Below, piece after piece: positions 39,585 to 49,576 of a stretch of DNA of 64,000 nt (position 1 is its first letter; each line of letters starts with the position of its first letter). The notes under the pieces were generated by a model. It saw nothing but the letters and a program-made list of their open reading frames with translations. It made no database searches and was not told the DNA's origin. The DNA lies in contig NZ_JABWRP020000011.1 in NCBI RefSeq assembly GCF_014269035.2, positions 124,001 to 188,000 of the forward strand, written 5' to 3'. Source of the DNA: Pseudomonas vlassakiae (lineage in GTDB: Bacteria; Pseudomonadota; Gammaproteobacteria; Pseudomonadales; Pseudomonadaceae). The translations under genes were made by a program, and so were the position numbers.

Positions 39585-40664
39585 ATGCGCATGTTCCTGT
39601 TCGCCCCCCTGATGCTGGCCGCAGGCTTCGCCAGCGCCGCCGAAACGGTGAAGATCTACAACTGGTCCAGCTATGTGGCGCCCGACACGCTGAAAAACTT
39701 CCAGCAGGCCAGCGGCATCGTCCCGACCTACGACGTGTACGACAGCAACGAGACCCTCGACGGCAAGCTGATGACCGGCAACTCCGGCTACGACGTGGTG
39801 TTCCCGTCCAACCATTTCATGGCCCGGCAGATCCAGGGCAAGGCCCTCAAGCCGCTGGACAAGTCGCAGCTGCCCAACTGGCACAACCTCAACCCGGTGC
39901 TGCTCAAGGCGCTGGAGGTCAACGACCCGGGCAACCAGTACGGTTTTCCGTACCTGTGGGGCAGCACCGGCATCGGCTACAACATCGACAAGGTCAAGGC
40001 GGTGCTCGGCGACCATGCGCCGGTGGATTCCTGGGACCTGATCTTCAAGCCCGAGTACATGAGCAAGCTGAAAGGCTGCGGCGTCGCGGTACTGGACAAC
40101 GGCCCCGAACTGCTGCCGATCGCCCTGCACTACCTGGGCCTGCCGCACCACAGCCAGAACCCGGCCGACTACGACAAGGCCAAGGCGCTGCTGATGCAGG
40201 TGCGGCCTTATATCAGCTACTTCCACTCGTCGAAGTACACCGGCGACCTGGCCAACGGCGATATCTGCGTGGTGGTGGGCTTCTCGGGGGATGTGCTGCA
40301 GGCGAAGAACCGCGCCGAAGAGGCGAAGAACGGGGTGAAGGTGGGGTATTCGATCCCCAAGGAAGGTGCGCCGATGTGGTTCGACATGGTGGCCATGCCG
40401 GCCGATGCACCGGATGAGAAGGCCGGGTATGCCTACATGAATTACCTGCTGCAGCCAGAGGTGATGGCCAACATCAGCAACCACGTGCAGTACGCCAACG
40501 GCAACCTCAAGGCGGACGGGCTGGTGGAACCGGCGATGAAAGGCAATACGATGATTTACCCGAGCGAGGATGTGATGGGCAAACTCTATGCGCTGGAGGC
40601 GATGCCGGCCAAGATCGACCGCATCAGGACCCGGATCTGGACCAGTATCAAGGCCGGGAACTGA
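39585..40664 (+). CDS. polyamine (putrescine-type) periplasmic binding protein
   Basis: A 359-aa SBP with signal peptide (ending ASA) and mature start AETVKIYNWSSYVAPDTL, the PotF/SpuD hallmark. Further family landmarks: DVVFPSNHFMARQIQG, PYLWGSTGIGYN and GFSGDVLQAKNRA. It binds putrescine or a related polyamine for ABC import. No permease or ATPase gene lies beside it, so it is an orphan that must use a transporter encoded elsewhere, or signal. A strong hairpin follows the stop. Confidence 0.88.
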   Translation: MRMFLFAPLMLAAGFASAAETVKIYNWSSYVAPDTLKNFQQASGIVPTYDVYDSNETLDGKLMTGNSGYDVVFPSNHFMARQIQGKALKPLDKSQLPNWHNLNPVLLKALEVNDPGNQYGFPYLWGSTGIGYNIDKVKAVLGDHAPVDSWDLIFKPEYMSKLKGCGVAVLDNGPELLPIALHYLGLPHHSQNPADYDKAKALLMQVRPYISYFHSSKYTGDLANGDICVVVGFSGDVLQAKNRAEEAKNGVKVGYSIPKEGAPMWFDMVAMPADAPDEKAGYAYMNYLLQPEVMANISNHVQYANGNLKADGLVEPAMKGNTMIYPSEDVMGKLYALEAMPAKIDRIRTRIWTSIKAGN

Positions 40665-40666
40665 AA

Positions 40667-40687
40667 TGGGGCCGCTTTGCGGCCCCA
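40667..40687. terminator. bidirectional hairpin between the polyamine SBP and prfC
   Basis: TGGGGCCGC (40667-40675) and GCGGCCCCA (40679-40687) form a perfect 9-bp stem with a 3-nt loop in the 33-bp gap between the two convergent stop codons. Flanked by short A/T runs on both sides, so it may end both transcripts. Confidence 0.7.
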
Positions 40688-40697
40688 ATTCCGATAC

Positions 40698-42281
<1,584 letters not shown>

Positions 42282-42378
42282 GGGAAATCGCCTGACTGGG
42301 GGATTTGAAAGGGGCGATATCATACCTGAAGTTGGGCGCGGACCAAAATTTGATCCCCCAACCGGTCCATTGCAGGAA

Positions 42379-42708
42379 TCAAGCGCGTTTTTCCTGCTCC
42401 TCAAGGAAACCGTCAAGCGTGACGGGGGGGCGCCCTGGAATATGCGCAACCAGCTCCAAAGTCCCGCCCAGAGCCTCCACATAGCTGCGCAAGGTGGAAA
42501 TCAACATGTCACTCCGCTTCTCCACTTTCGAAACATTGCCCTGGCGGATATCCAGACGCTCCGCCAGCCCTTCCTGGGTGACTGCCAGTTGCCTGCGCAA
42601 CGCTTGCAAGGTCATTTCTTCACGGATCAGTTCACGACCGCGGGCTTCAACCCTGGCTCTACGCTCAGGCGAAAGCTCGTTCATAACCTCATCGAGTGTT
42701 TTCATCAT
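42379..42708 (-). CDS. XRE-family antitoxin (HigA-like)
   Basis: A 109-aa protein with a central XRE helix-turn-helix ([42 protein letters not shown]). The N-terminal half is helical and basic; the C-terminus is [15 protein letters not shown]. In HigBA-type systems the antitoxin binds the operator and toxin. Its ATG (42708) directly abuts the toxin TGA. The order toxin-then-antitoxin is the reverse of most type II pairs and typical of higBA. Codon composition is visibly less GC-rich than in prfC. Confidence 0.82.
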   Translation of the reverse strand: MMKTLDEVMNELSPERRARVEARGRELIREEMTLQALRRQLAVTQEGLAERLDIRQGNVSKVEKRSDMLISTLRSYVEALGGTLELVAHIPGRPPVTLDGFLEEQEKRA

Positions 42709-43056
42709 TCAATCTCTACACAGATGCCGTTCGAAACGCGCGTCAGCACGACCGATCAGGCTGCGGTAAAACCTACGCTCACTAATGCCTGCCTTATCGC
42801 CGGCTACCAACAGCAGCGCACAGCGTGATGGATCAAAGGCGAACGCTACCCGCCACACTCCATCGCCGACACTGAAGCGCAACTCTTTCATGTTCGAATG
42901 CCTAGAGCCTTTCAAGGAATCCACACGGGGTCGCCCCAGAGCCGGGCCGCGGCAGGCAAGCAGATGGAGTTGAGCCAACAGCTCATCCTGAACCTCCAGT
43001 GCCAGCGCCTTGAATTCGATCATGAATTCCGGGCACATCCTTATAGACCACACCAC
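42709..43056 (-). CDS. RelE/ParE-fold toxin (HigB-like)
   Basis: A RelE/HigB-type toxin of about 115 aa, starting at GTG 43056 (or GTG 43053) with GAGGG 6-9 nt upstream and running MWSIRMCPEFMIEFKALALE. Landmarks: LLACRGPALGRPRVDSLKGSRHSNMKELRFSVGDGVWRVAFAFD and LVAGDKAGISERRFYRSLIGRADARFERHL. The MKELR and RFY residues are those used by HigB-type mRNA interferases. First gene of the pair. A longer in-frame opening to 43155 lacks a Shine-Dalgarno. It is probably an mRNA endonuclease. Confidence 0.8.
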   Translation of the reverse strand: MVWSIRMCPEFMIEFKALALEVQDELLAQLHLLACRGPALGRPRVDSLKGSRHSNMKELRFSVGDGVWRVAFAFDPSRCALLLVAGDKAGISERRFYRSLIGRADARFERHLCRD

Positions 43057-43156
43057 AACATACCCTCTGAAGAATATTCTCTCAAGTGAATATCGAGAGC
43101 ATTTCAAAGCAGATATTGCTCGGCGGGACAAACGGCTGGATAGCAGGTAATTCAAC

Positions 43157-43454
43157 GCCTTGATGTAGGAAAGGCGCTTATTTTTCGCGTGAAATTTCTA
43201 AGACGCCAGTGATTAACGCTGGCCAAATGCCGCCTCAGATGGGAACCTTTACGCCCACGGAGACGTCCATTCCCCTGCAACCCGCTTCGGTTGGGGATTG
43301 GTTTCACCAGCATTTTCGGGCCCGACGGGGTTCGGCTCATGGCCTGAGCGCAGCCTTCGGCTGCCTCGCGCTGCTACTCGCGAACACACCACCCGCCGCC
43401 AGCACTGGCCGGCTACCAAGAAGTGTGCTCGCCGACAACACAAGGAGTCCGCCT
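43157..43454 (+). promoter_or_regulatory. structured leader of the osmoprotectant transporter operon (candidate)
   Basis: About 300 bp upstream of the first permease gene. Two hairpins are visible: CAACC/GGTTG with flanking CCC/GGG (about 43272-43298) and GCAGCC/GGCTGC (about 43350-43364), with a palindrome TCGGGCCCGA between. A continuous open frame from 43209 runs through it but shows no conserved start or transporter features. I cannot match it to any known riboswitch. Shine-Dalgarno AAGGAG (43442-43447) precedes the GTG start. Confidence 0.35.
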
Positions 43455-44168
43455 GTGGCAACACGCTACGGAAAAGGGCTGTTGGGATGGGCCGCCGTGC
43501 TCGTCATCCTGGCCCTGCTGATCCACTGGATCGGCATCGACACGATCGCGCGCTATCGCGACGATCTTGGGTTCTACCTGCAAGCGCACCTGGTACTGGT
43601 GCTGGCTTCGATGGCGGCGGCGCTGGCCGTGGGCATCCCCGCTGGCATTGCGCTCAGTCGACCGCACCGGGTCGACAAAGCCGAGCGCTTCATGCAGTTC
43701 TTCAACGTAGGCAACACCATCCCCCCTCTGGCCGTTCTGGCCATTGCCCTGAGTATCCTGGGCATCGGCGCCGGGCCTGCGATCTTCGCGCTGTTCCTCG
43801 CCTCCCTCCTGCCCATCGTGCGCAACACCTACGAGGGCCTGAAAAACGTTCCCGCCTCGCTCAAGGAAGCCGCCACCGGCATCGGCATGACCCCACGCCA
43901 ACAGCTCTGGCAGGTGGAACTGCCCAATGCCGTGCCGATCATCGTCGGCGGCGTGCGCGTGGCCCTGGCGCTGAACGTCGGCACGGCACCACTGGCGTTT
44001 CTGATCGGCGCCAACAGCCTGGGCAGCCTGATCTTCCCCGGCATCGCCCTGAACAACCAGCCACAGCTGCTGCTCGGCGCCGCCTGCACCGCCTTGCTGG
44101 CGCTGGTGCTGGACGCTGCGGTGAGTTTCTCCAGCAAGCGCTGGCTGGAACGTGGCCTGGCTGGATAA
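43455..44168 (+). CDS. osmoprotectant ABC-transporter permease (OpuB/OsmW type, first)
   Basis: A 237-aa permease with five or six helices and the family EAA loop LKEAATGIGMTPRQQLWQVELPNAVPIIVGG. GTG start at 43455, with AAGGAG 7 nt upstream; the 82 in-frame codons before it do not look like transporter sequence. It resembles the YehW/OsmY-type permeases of betaine/choline systems. First gene of a four-gene unit in which two permeases flank the binding-protein gene. Confidence 0.85.
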   Translation: MATRYGKGLLGWAAVLVILALLIHWIGIDTIARYRDDLGFYLQAHLVLVLASMAAALAVGIPAGIALSRPHRVDKAERFMQFFNVGNTIPPLAVLAIALSILGIGAGPAIFALFLASLLPIVRNTYEGLKNVPASLKEAATGIGMTPRQQLWQVELPNAVPIIVGGVRVALALNVGTAPLAFLIGANSLGSLIFPGIALNNQPQLLLGAACTALLALVLDAAVSFSSKRWLERGLAG

Positions 44169-44181
44169 CACGAGGGAACCC

Positions 44182-45096
44182 ATGAACAAAAGAATCGCCT
44201 TGCTGCTGGGTGCGGCCCTGCTGTTTGCAGGATTTGCCCAGGCAGCGGAAAAACCACTGATCCGCATCGGTGCGCGGGTGTTCACCGAACAGACCGTGCT
44301 TGCCGAAATCACCGCGCAGTACCTGCGCGCCAACGGCTTCGACGTACGTGTCACCTCCGGCCTGGGCAGCAGCATCGCGCGCCAGGCCCAGGAAACCGGC
44401 CAGCTCGACCTGATGTGGGAATACACCGGCGTATCGCTGGTCTCGTACAACCATATCGACGAGCGCATGCCCAGTGCCGAGGCCACCTACGCCAAGGTCA
44501 AGGAACTGGACGCGAAGAAGGACCTGATCTGGCTGACCCCCTCGAAGTTCAGCAACACCTACGCCCTGGGCTTGCCCAAGCAGGTGGCCGAGGCTTATCC
44601 ACAGGTCAACACGATCAGCGATCTCAACCAGGTGCTGCGTGACGAAAGCCAGCGCAAGCACCTGGTGGCACTGGACACCGAGTTCGCCAACCGTCCGGAC
44701 GGGCTGGTCGGCCTCAAGGCGATGTACGACCTGCAAGTGGGCCGCGCCAACATTCGCCAGATGGATGCCGGCCTGGTCTACACCGCGATGCACAACAACC
44801 AGGTGTTCGCCGGCCTCGTGTACACCACCGACGGCCGCCTGAGCGCGTTCAACCTCAAGCTGCTGGAAGACGACAAGCACTACTTCCCCGACTACACCGC
44901 CGCCCCGGTGGTGCGCAAACAGGTGCTCGACGCCAACCCGAAACTGGCCGGCCTGCTCAAGCCGCTGGCCGAGCAACTGGACGACGAAACCATGCGCCAG
45001 CTCAATGCCAAGGTCGACGTCGAGCACCAGAACCCGTCCACGGTGGCCGCCGCCTTCCTGCGTGAGCACCCACTGCAAAGCGAGGTACAGCCATGA
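44182..45096 (+). CDS. osmoprotectant-binding protein (OpuC/OsmX-like)
   Basis: A 304-aa protein with a signal peptide (ending AQAAE), mature start KPLIRIGARVFTEQTVLAEI, and the OpuAC-type fold (DLMWEYTGVSLVSYN, LVALDTEFANRPDGLVGLKAMYDL). It binds glycine betaine, choline or similar quaternary amines; exact ligand unknown. ATG 44182 with GAGGGA upstream. It lies between the two permease genes and its stop overlaps the next gene by 4 nt. Confidence 0.85.
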   Translation: MNKRIALLLGAALLFAGFAQAAEKPLIRIGARVFTEQTVLAEITAQYLRANGFDVRVTSGLGSSIARQAQETGQLDLMWEYTGVSLVSYNHIDERMPSAEATYAKVKELDAKKDLIWLTPSKFSNTYALGLPKQVAEAYPQVNTISDLNQVLRDESQRKHLVALDTEFANRPDGLVGLKAMYDLQVGRANIRQMDAGLVYTAMHNNQVFAGLVYTTDGRLSAFNLKLLEDDKHYFPDYTAAPVVRKQVLDANPKLAGLLKPLAEQLDDETMRQLNAKVDVEHQNPSTVAAAFLREHPLQSEVQP

Positions 45097-45746
45097 GCCT
45101 GCTCGACACGTTCGCCCACCTCGACTGGGCCCAGGTGCTGCAACTGACCTGGCAGCACATCATGCTGGTCGGCGTCGCCGTGGGCCTGGCGATCATCGTC
45201 GGCGTGCCGCTGGGCATCCTGATGACGCGCTTCCCGGCTGTTGCCGGCCCATTGCAAGCCAGCGCCACCGTGCTGCTGACCATCCCTTCCATCGCCCTGT
45301 TCGGCCTGCTGCTGCCGTTCTATTCCAAGTTCGGCCAGGGCCTCGGGCCGCTGCCGGCGATCACGGCGGTGTTCCTCTACTCACTGCTGCCGATCCTGCG
45401 CAACACCTACCTCGCGCTGACCAACGTCGAGCCCGGCATTCGTGAAGCAGCGCGGGGCATCGGCATGACCTTCGGCCAGCGCCTGCGCATGGTCGAACTG
45501 CCGATCGCGGTGCCGGTGATCCTCGCTGGCGTGCGCACCGCCGTCGTGATGAACATCGGCGTCATGACCATCGCCGCCACCATCGGCGCTGGCGGCCTGG
45601 GCGTGCTCATCCTCACCTCCATCAGCCGCAGCGACATGTCGATGCTGCTGGTCGGCGCCGTGCTGGTCAGCCTGCTGGCGATCATCGCCGACCTGCTCCT
45701 GCAAACCCTGCAACGTGCCCTGACTCCAGAAGGACTGCGCTCATGA
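45093..45746 (+). CDS. osmoprotectant ABC-transporter permease (second)
   Basis: A 217-aa inner-membrane permease with EAA loop IREAARGIGMTFGQRLRMVELPIAVPVILAGVRTAVVMNIG. Its start overlaps the binding-protein stop (ATGA), and its own stop overlaps the ATPase start by 4 nt. It differs in sequence from the first permease, so the pair presumably forms a heterodimeric channel. Confidence 0.88.
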   Translation: MSLLDTFAHLDWAQVLQLTWQHIMLVGVAVGLAIIVGVPLGILMTRFPAVAGPLQASATVLLTIPSIALFGLLLPFYSKFGQGLGPLPAITAVFLYSLLPILRNTYLALTNVEPGIREAARGIGMTFGQRLRMVELPIAVPVILAGVRTAVVMNIGVMTIAATIGAGGLGVLILTSISRSDMSMLLVGAVLVSLLAIIADLLLQTLQRALTPEGLRS

Positions 45747-46900
45747 TCGAACTCAAGAACCTCAGCAAAACCTTCAACGTCAACGGCAAGGACGTCAAAG
45801 CCGTCGACGCGGTCAGCCTTACCGTCAACGAAGGCGAAATCTGCGTGTTCCTCGGCCCTTCGGGCTGCGGCAAGAGCACCACGCTGAAGATGATCAACCG
45901 CCTGATCACGCCCACCTCCGGCCAGGTGTTCATCAATGGCGAAGACACCAGCGCGCTGGACGAAGTCACCCTGCGCCGGCACATCGGCTACGTGATCCAG
46001 CAGATCGGCCTGTTCCCCAACATGACCATCGAAGAGAACATCACCGTGGTCCCGCGCCTGCTCGGCTGGGACAAGCAGAAGTGCCACGAGCGCGCCCGCG
46101 AGCTGATGCACATGATCAAGCTCGAACCCAAGCAGTACCTGCAGCGCTACCCCCGCGAGCTGTCCGGTGGCCAGCAGCAGCGCATCGGCGTGATCCGGGC
46201 GCTGGCCGCAGAAGCGCCGGTGCTGCTGATGGACGAGCCGTTCGGCGCGGTCGATCCGATCAACCGCGAGATGATCCAGAACGAGTTCTTCGAGATGCAG
46301 CGGGCACTGAACAAGACCGTGATCATGGTCAGCCATGACATCGACGAGGCGATCAAGCTGGGTGACAAGATCGCCATCTTCCGCGCTGGCAAGCTGCTGC
46401 AGCTGGACCACCCGGATACCTTGCTGGCGCACCCGGTGGATGACTTCGTGAGCAACTTCGTCGGCCAGGACAGCACGCTCAAGCGCCTGTTGCTGGTACG
46501 TGCCGAGGATGCCGCGGACAACGCGCCCTCGGTGAGCCCGCAGACGCCGGTGAGCGATGCTCTGGAGCTGCTCGACGAGCACGACCGTCGCTATGTGGTG
46601 GTGACCGACGGGCAGAACAAGGCACTGGGGTATGTGCGCCGGCGTGACATGCACCGCCAGCAAGGTACCTGTGGCGATTTCCTGCGGCCGTTCAATGCCA
46701 CGGCGTCGCATGACGAGCACCTGCGCATCCTGTTGTCGCGAATGTACGAGTTCAACCGGGCCTGGTTGCCGGTGCTGGACGCCGAACAGGTGTTTCTGGG
46801 TGAGGTAACCCAGGAGTCGATTGCGGCTTACCTGAGCTCGGGGCGATCGCGGGGGGCGAAGACCAGCATTGTCTCGCCGGCTGAGGCGGTCGCTTCTTAA
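45743..46900 (+). CDS. osmoprotectant ABC-transporter ATPase with CBS domains
   Basis: A 385-aa ATPase: Walker A GPSGCGKST, Q-loop YVIQQIGLFPNMTIEEN, signature LSGGQQQRIGVIRAL, Walker B VLLMDEPFGAVD. Tandem CBS-like segments occupy the C-terminus (residues about 265-370, VSDALELLDEHDRRYVVVTDG), as in OpuA/ProV-type transporters where CBS domains sense ionic strength. It powers the two permeases. Followed by a REP pair convergent to fecA. Confidence 0.9.
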   Translation: MIELKNLSKTFNVNGKDVKAVDAVSLTVNEGEICVFLGPSGCGKSTTLKMINRLITPTSGQVFINGEDTSALDEVTLRRHIGYVIQQIGLFPNMTIEENITVVPRLLGWDKQKCHERARELMHMIKLEPKQYLQRYPRELSGGQQQRIGVIRALAAEAPVLLMDEPFGAVDPINREMIQNEFFEMQRALNKTVIMVSHDIDEAIKLGDKIAIFRAGKLLQLDHPDTLLAHPVDDFVSNFVGQDSTLKRLLLVRAEDAADNAPSVSPQTPVSDALELLDEHDRRYVVVTDGQNKALGYVRRRDMHRQQGTCGDFLRPFNATASHDEHLRILLSRMYEFNRAWLPVLDAEQVFLGEVTQESIAAYLSSGRSRGAKTSIVSPAEAVAS

Positions 46901-46920
46901 TCGCAGGGGGTGCTTTGCAC

Positions 46921-47012
46921 CCCTTTCGCGACACAAGGCCGCTCCCACAGGTATTGCGCAGAGTTGGAAGCTGTCGCTGTACATGTGGGAGCGGCCTTGT
47001 GTCGCGAAAGGG
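46921..47012. repeat. REP inverted pair with perfect 29-nt arms, 3' of the osmoprotectant ATPase
   Basis: CCCTTTCGCGACACAAGGCC (46921-46940, continuing GCTCCCACA) is perfectly complementary over 29 nt to 46984-47012, with a 34-nt spacer. A second small GCCGC/GCGGC hairpin follows to about 47026. Same variant family as 23.0 kb. It lies between convergent genes and could end both transcripts. Confidence 0.9.
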
Positions 47013-47039
47013 CCGCAGAGCGGCCCCGGCTATCGCGGA

Positions 47040-49511
47040 TCAGAACCCTACACTGGCCTGCACATAGAAGGTCCGCGGCTCGCCGACATAGATGCCGGCA
47101 TTGTTGTCGCTGGAGCGGGTGAAGTACTGCTTGTCGAACAGGTTCTTCACCCCCGCCGCCAGCTTCAGGTTGGACAGGTCCGCGCCGAACTCATACCCGC
47201 CACGGGCATGCCAGGTCACATACCCCGGAATATCGCCGTACTGCCCATCGGCACTCGGCTCGGTGATGTAATCACCGTTGAAGCTGCCATCGGCATTGAT
47301 TCCGGTCCCTGGCGCACGCTGCTTGGACTGGGCGTAGGCATCCAGATTCCAGGTCCAGCGGTTGATCGCGTAGCGCACCCCGGCAGTGGCCACCTGACGC
47401 GAATAGAACGGCAGGTCACGGCTCTTGAAACCGGGAATATCCCCTTCATAGGTCGCGCGGGTATAGGTGTAGCCACCGCTCACCGACAGCCCCTCCAGGC
47501 GCGGATCCAGTCCGGCCAGGTCATAACGTGCAGAGGCCTCTATGCCCTGGTGCCTGGTCGCCCCGAGGTTGGTCCAGCCCACGTCGTTGCTGATGTACTG
47601 CAGCTCGTCATCGAAGTCGATGTAGAACGCCGTCAGCTCGCCGGCGAAGCCGCCGTTGTCATAACGGGTCCCCAGCTCATAGGTCTTGGCTTTTTCCGGC
47701 TCCAGGCCGTTGGCCGTGCTGTTGCCGGTGCCGCCCTGGCCCAGCTGGAAGTACTGCAGGCTGCCGAACGAGGTCTCGTAGTTGGCGAACACTTTCCACG
47801 CATCGGAGATGTGGTACATCACGCTCAGCGCCGGCAATGGCTCGTTGCTGGTGATGCTGCGGTTCTTTTCCGCTACCGGCTGGCCGTTGGCACCGAGCAC
47901 CGGGCGGTCGCGCCAGTCGGTATTGATGTGTTCGAAGCGGATGCCAGGGGTAATGGTCCAGTTGCCGACATCGATCTTGTCATCGATATAGTAGGCACTG
48001 GCTTCGGTGCCACCGCTGCGGTCCTGGAACACGTGACCGTCGGAGGTCGGCGTGGGCGTCGGCACATTGTCGATCAGCGCCAGGCGGGTCGACTGCTCGC
48101 GCATGGCTTCTTTCAGATAGCGATAGCCGACACTGACTTCCTGGGTGGTAGGGCCGGCGAAGAAGATCCGCGACACCCGTGGCTCGATGGCGAAGGTGTG
48201 GTAGTTGCGCGGGTAAGACGACAGGGTCTTCATGTCGCGGGCGGCGATGGCGCTGCCACGGAAGCTGTCGGTGTAGTAGGTCAGCACTTCGAACTGGGTG
48301 GCATCGTCGAGCTGGCGCTGCCACTTGAACGACACGTCCTTGCGCCGGCCGGCGAAGTAATCGTAGTCGCGCAGCGACTGGTACGGGTTGCTGTCGTACT
48401 GGGCCTGGGTCAGGCCACCGGGCATGTCGGCACGGCCATCGTAGTAGTGGAAGTTGAGCCAGAACTCATCGACGTCGGTCGGTGCCCAGTGGGTCTTGAG
48501 GATGACGTCGTCGATGTCGTTGCCGTTGTTGCTTTCGCGATAGCCATTGCCGTTCACACCGGTATAGAGCAAAGCCACACCCATGCCATTGTCGGCGGTG
48601 CCGCCGACGAACGCCGACTCGGTGTGCTTCCAGCCACCATGCCGGGAAGTTTCCAGCGTGGTGGACAGTTCAGCCGACGGCTTTTCGGGAATCGCCCGGG
48701 TCACGAAGTTGATCACCCCGCCGACGTTCTGCGGGCCATAACGCACAGAGCCCGCACCGCGCACCACGTCAATGCTGTCGAGGTTGCCCGAGGAGATGGG
48801 TGCCATCGACAGCTGCGGCTGGCCATAGGGCGCAAAGGCTGCCGGAATGCCGTCGATCAGCACGGTCGAGCGCGGCGACAGCCGCGAGGTCAGGCCGCGC
48901 ACACCTACGTTCAGCGACAGGTCACTGCCACCGGTGCCGTTGCTGTCCTGCACCTGCACCCCCGGGATGCCGCGCAGCACGTCACGCACGTTCATCGCGC
49001 CCTTCTCTTCCATCGCCTCGCGGCGTACCACGGTACGTGCGCCAGGGTGGTTCTGCACCACGGCCTGGTCGGCATCACCCAGCCAGTCACCGACCACCTT
49101 CACATCGGTAGGCGCCAGCTCCAGGCTGCCGGTGGTGAGCGTGCCGGCAGTTTGGGCCGGTTTCACCACTACCGTGTCTTCGGACTTCTCGTAGGTCAGG
49201 CCGCTGCCCTGCAGCAGTTGCTGCAGGGCCTGCTCAGGCGCCAGGTTGCCGGACACCGCCGGGGCCTGCTTGCCGGCTACCAGTTCGGGGCTGAAGAACA
49301 GCTGCAGGTCAGTCTGCTGGCCCAACTGGCTCAGCGCCGAGGCCAACGGCTGCGCCTGGATCTGGATTGTGCGCTCGGCCTGCCCGGCCTGAACGTTCAC
49401 GGTCACGGCGCTGACCGCCAAGGCCAGCGCCAGAGCGCTGAGGCGTGGAAACGGTTTGTTGTTGTTCACGTCGTCGAAACATCCGGAAGAAGGAATAAAC
49501 GCCAACCGCAT
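47040..49511 (-). CDS. fecA: FecA-type TonB-dependent ferric citrate receptor
   Basis: An 823-aa TonB-dependent receptor with an N-terminal STN signalling domain (residues about 45-115, ERTIQIQAQPLASALSQLGQ). Plug and barrel follow E. coli FecA closely: VVGDWLGDA, ARTVVRREAMEEKGAMNVRDVL, FAPYGQPQLS, VVRGAGSVRYGPQNVGG and, in the ligand region, FAGRRK and AIEPRVSRIFF. It takes up ferric citrate and passes a signal to FecR. Start uncertain: ATG 49511 gives a long N-terminus; an in-frame GTG at residue 15 gives a shorter signal. Last gene after fecI-fecR. Confidence 0.93.
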   Translation of the reverse strand: MRLAFIPSSGCFDDVNNNKPFPRLSALALALAVSAVTVNVQAGQAERTIQIQAQPLASALSQLGQQTDLQLFFSPELVAGKQAPAVSGNLAPEQALQQLLQGSGLTYEKSEDTVVVKPAQTAGTLTTGSLELAPTDVKVVGDWLGDADQAVVQNHPGARTVVRREAMEEKGAMNVRDVLRGIPGVQVQDSNGTGGSDLSLNVGVRGLTSRLSPRSTVLIDGIPAAFAPYGQPQLSMAPISSGNLDSIDVVRGAGSVRYGPQNVGGVINFVTRAIPEKPSAELSTTLETSRHGGWKHTESAFVGGTADNGMGVALLYTGVNGNGYRESNNGNDIDDVILKTHWAPTDVDEFWLNFHYYDGRADMPGGLTQAQYDSNPYQSLRDYDYFAGRRKDVSFKWQRQLDDATQFEVLTYYTDSFRGSAIAARDMKTLSSYPRNYHTFAIEPRVSRIFFAGPTTQEVSVGYRYLKEAMREQSTRLALIDNVPTPTPTSDGHVFQDRSGGTEASAYYIDDKIDVGNWTITPGIRFEHINTDWRDRPVLGANGQPVAEKNRSITSNEPLPALSVMYHISDAWKVFANYETSFGSLQYFQLGQGGTGNSTANGLEPEKAKTYELGTRYDNGGFAGELTAFYIDFDDELQYISNDVGWTNLGATRHQGIEASARYDLAGLDPRLEGLSVSGGYTYTRATYEGDIPGFKSRDLPFYSRQVATAGVRYAINRWTWNLDAYAQSKQRAPGTGINADGSFNGDYITEPSADGQYGDIPGYVTWHARGGYEFGADLSNLKLAAGVKNLFDKQYFTRSSDNNAGIYVGEPRTFYVQASVGF

Positions 49512-49576
49512 GCAAATGGAAATGCTTGGCAGTTGCAGCTGACGGGGGAGACGAACGAGCGGAAAAAAACCTGAAT

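Noticed and set aside
42282..42482. 67-residue N-terminal extension of prfC
   Set aside because: Overlaps the end of the antitoxin gene, lacks the conserved start [22 protein letters not shown], no Shine-Dalgarno.
43209..43454. 82-residue in-frame extension before the first osmoprotectant permease
   Set aside because: No Shine-Dalgarno at 43209, non-transporter sequence; GTG 43455 has AAGGAG at 7 nt. Kept as leader instead.
43157..43454. Known riboswitch (guanidine, glycine, SAM, TPP types) upstream of the osmoprotectant operon
   Set aside because: Consensus cores of these classes were not found by eye.
46869..49574. 901-codon open frame on the plus strand opposite fecA
   Set aside because: Entirely antisense to a clear FecA receptor and begins within a REP pair.
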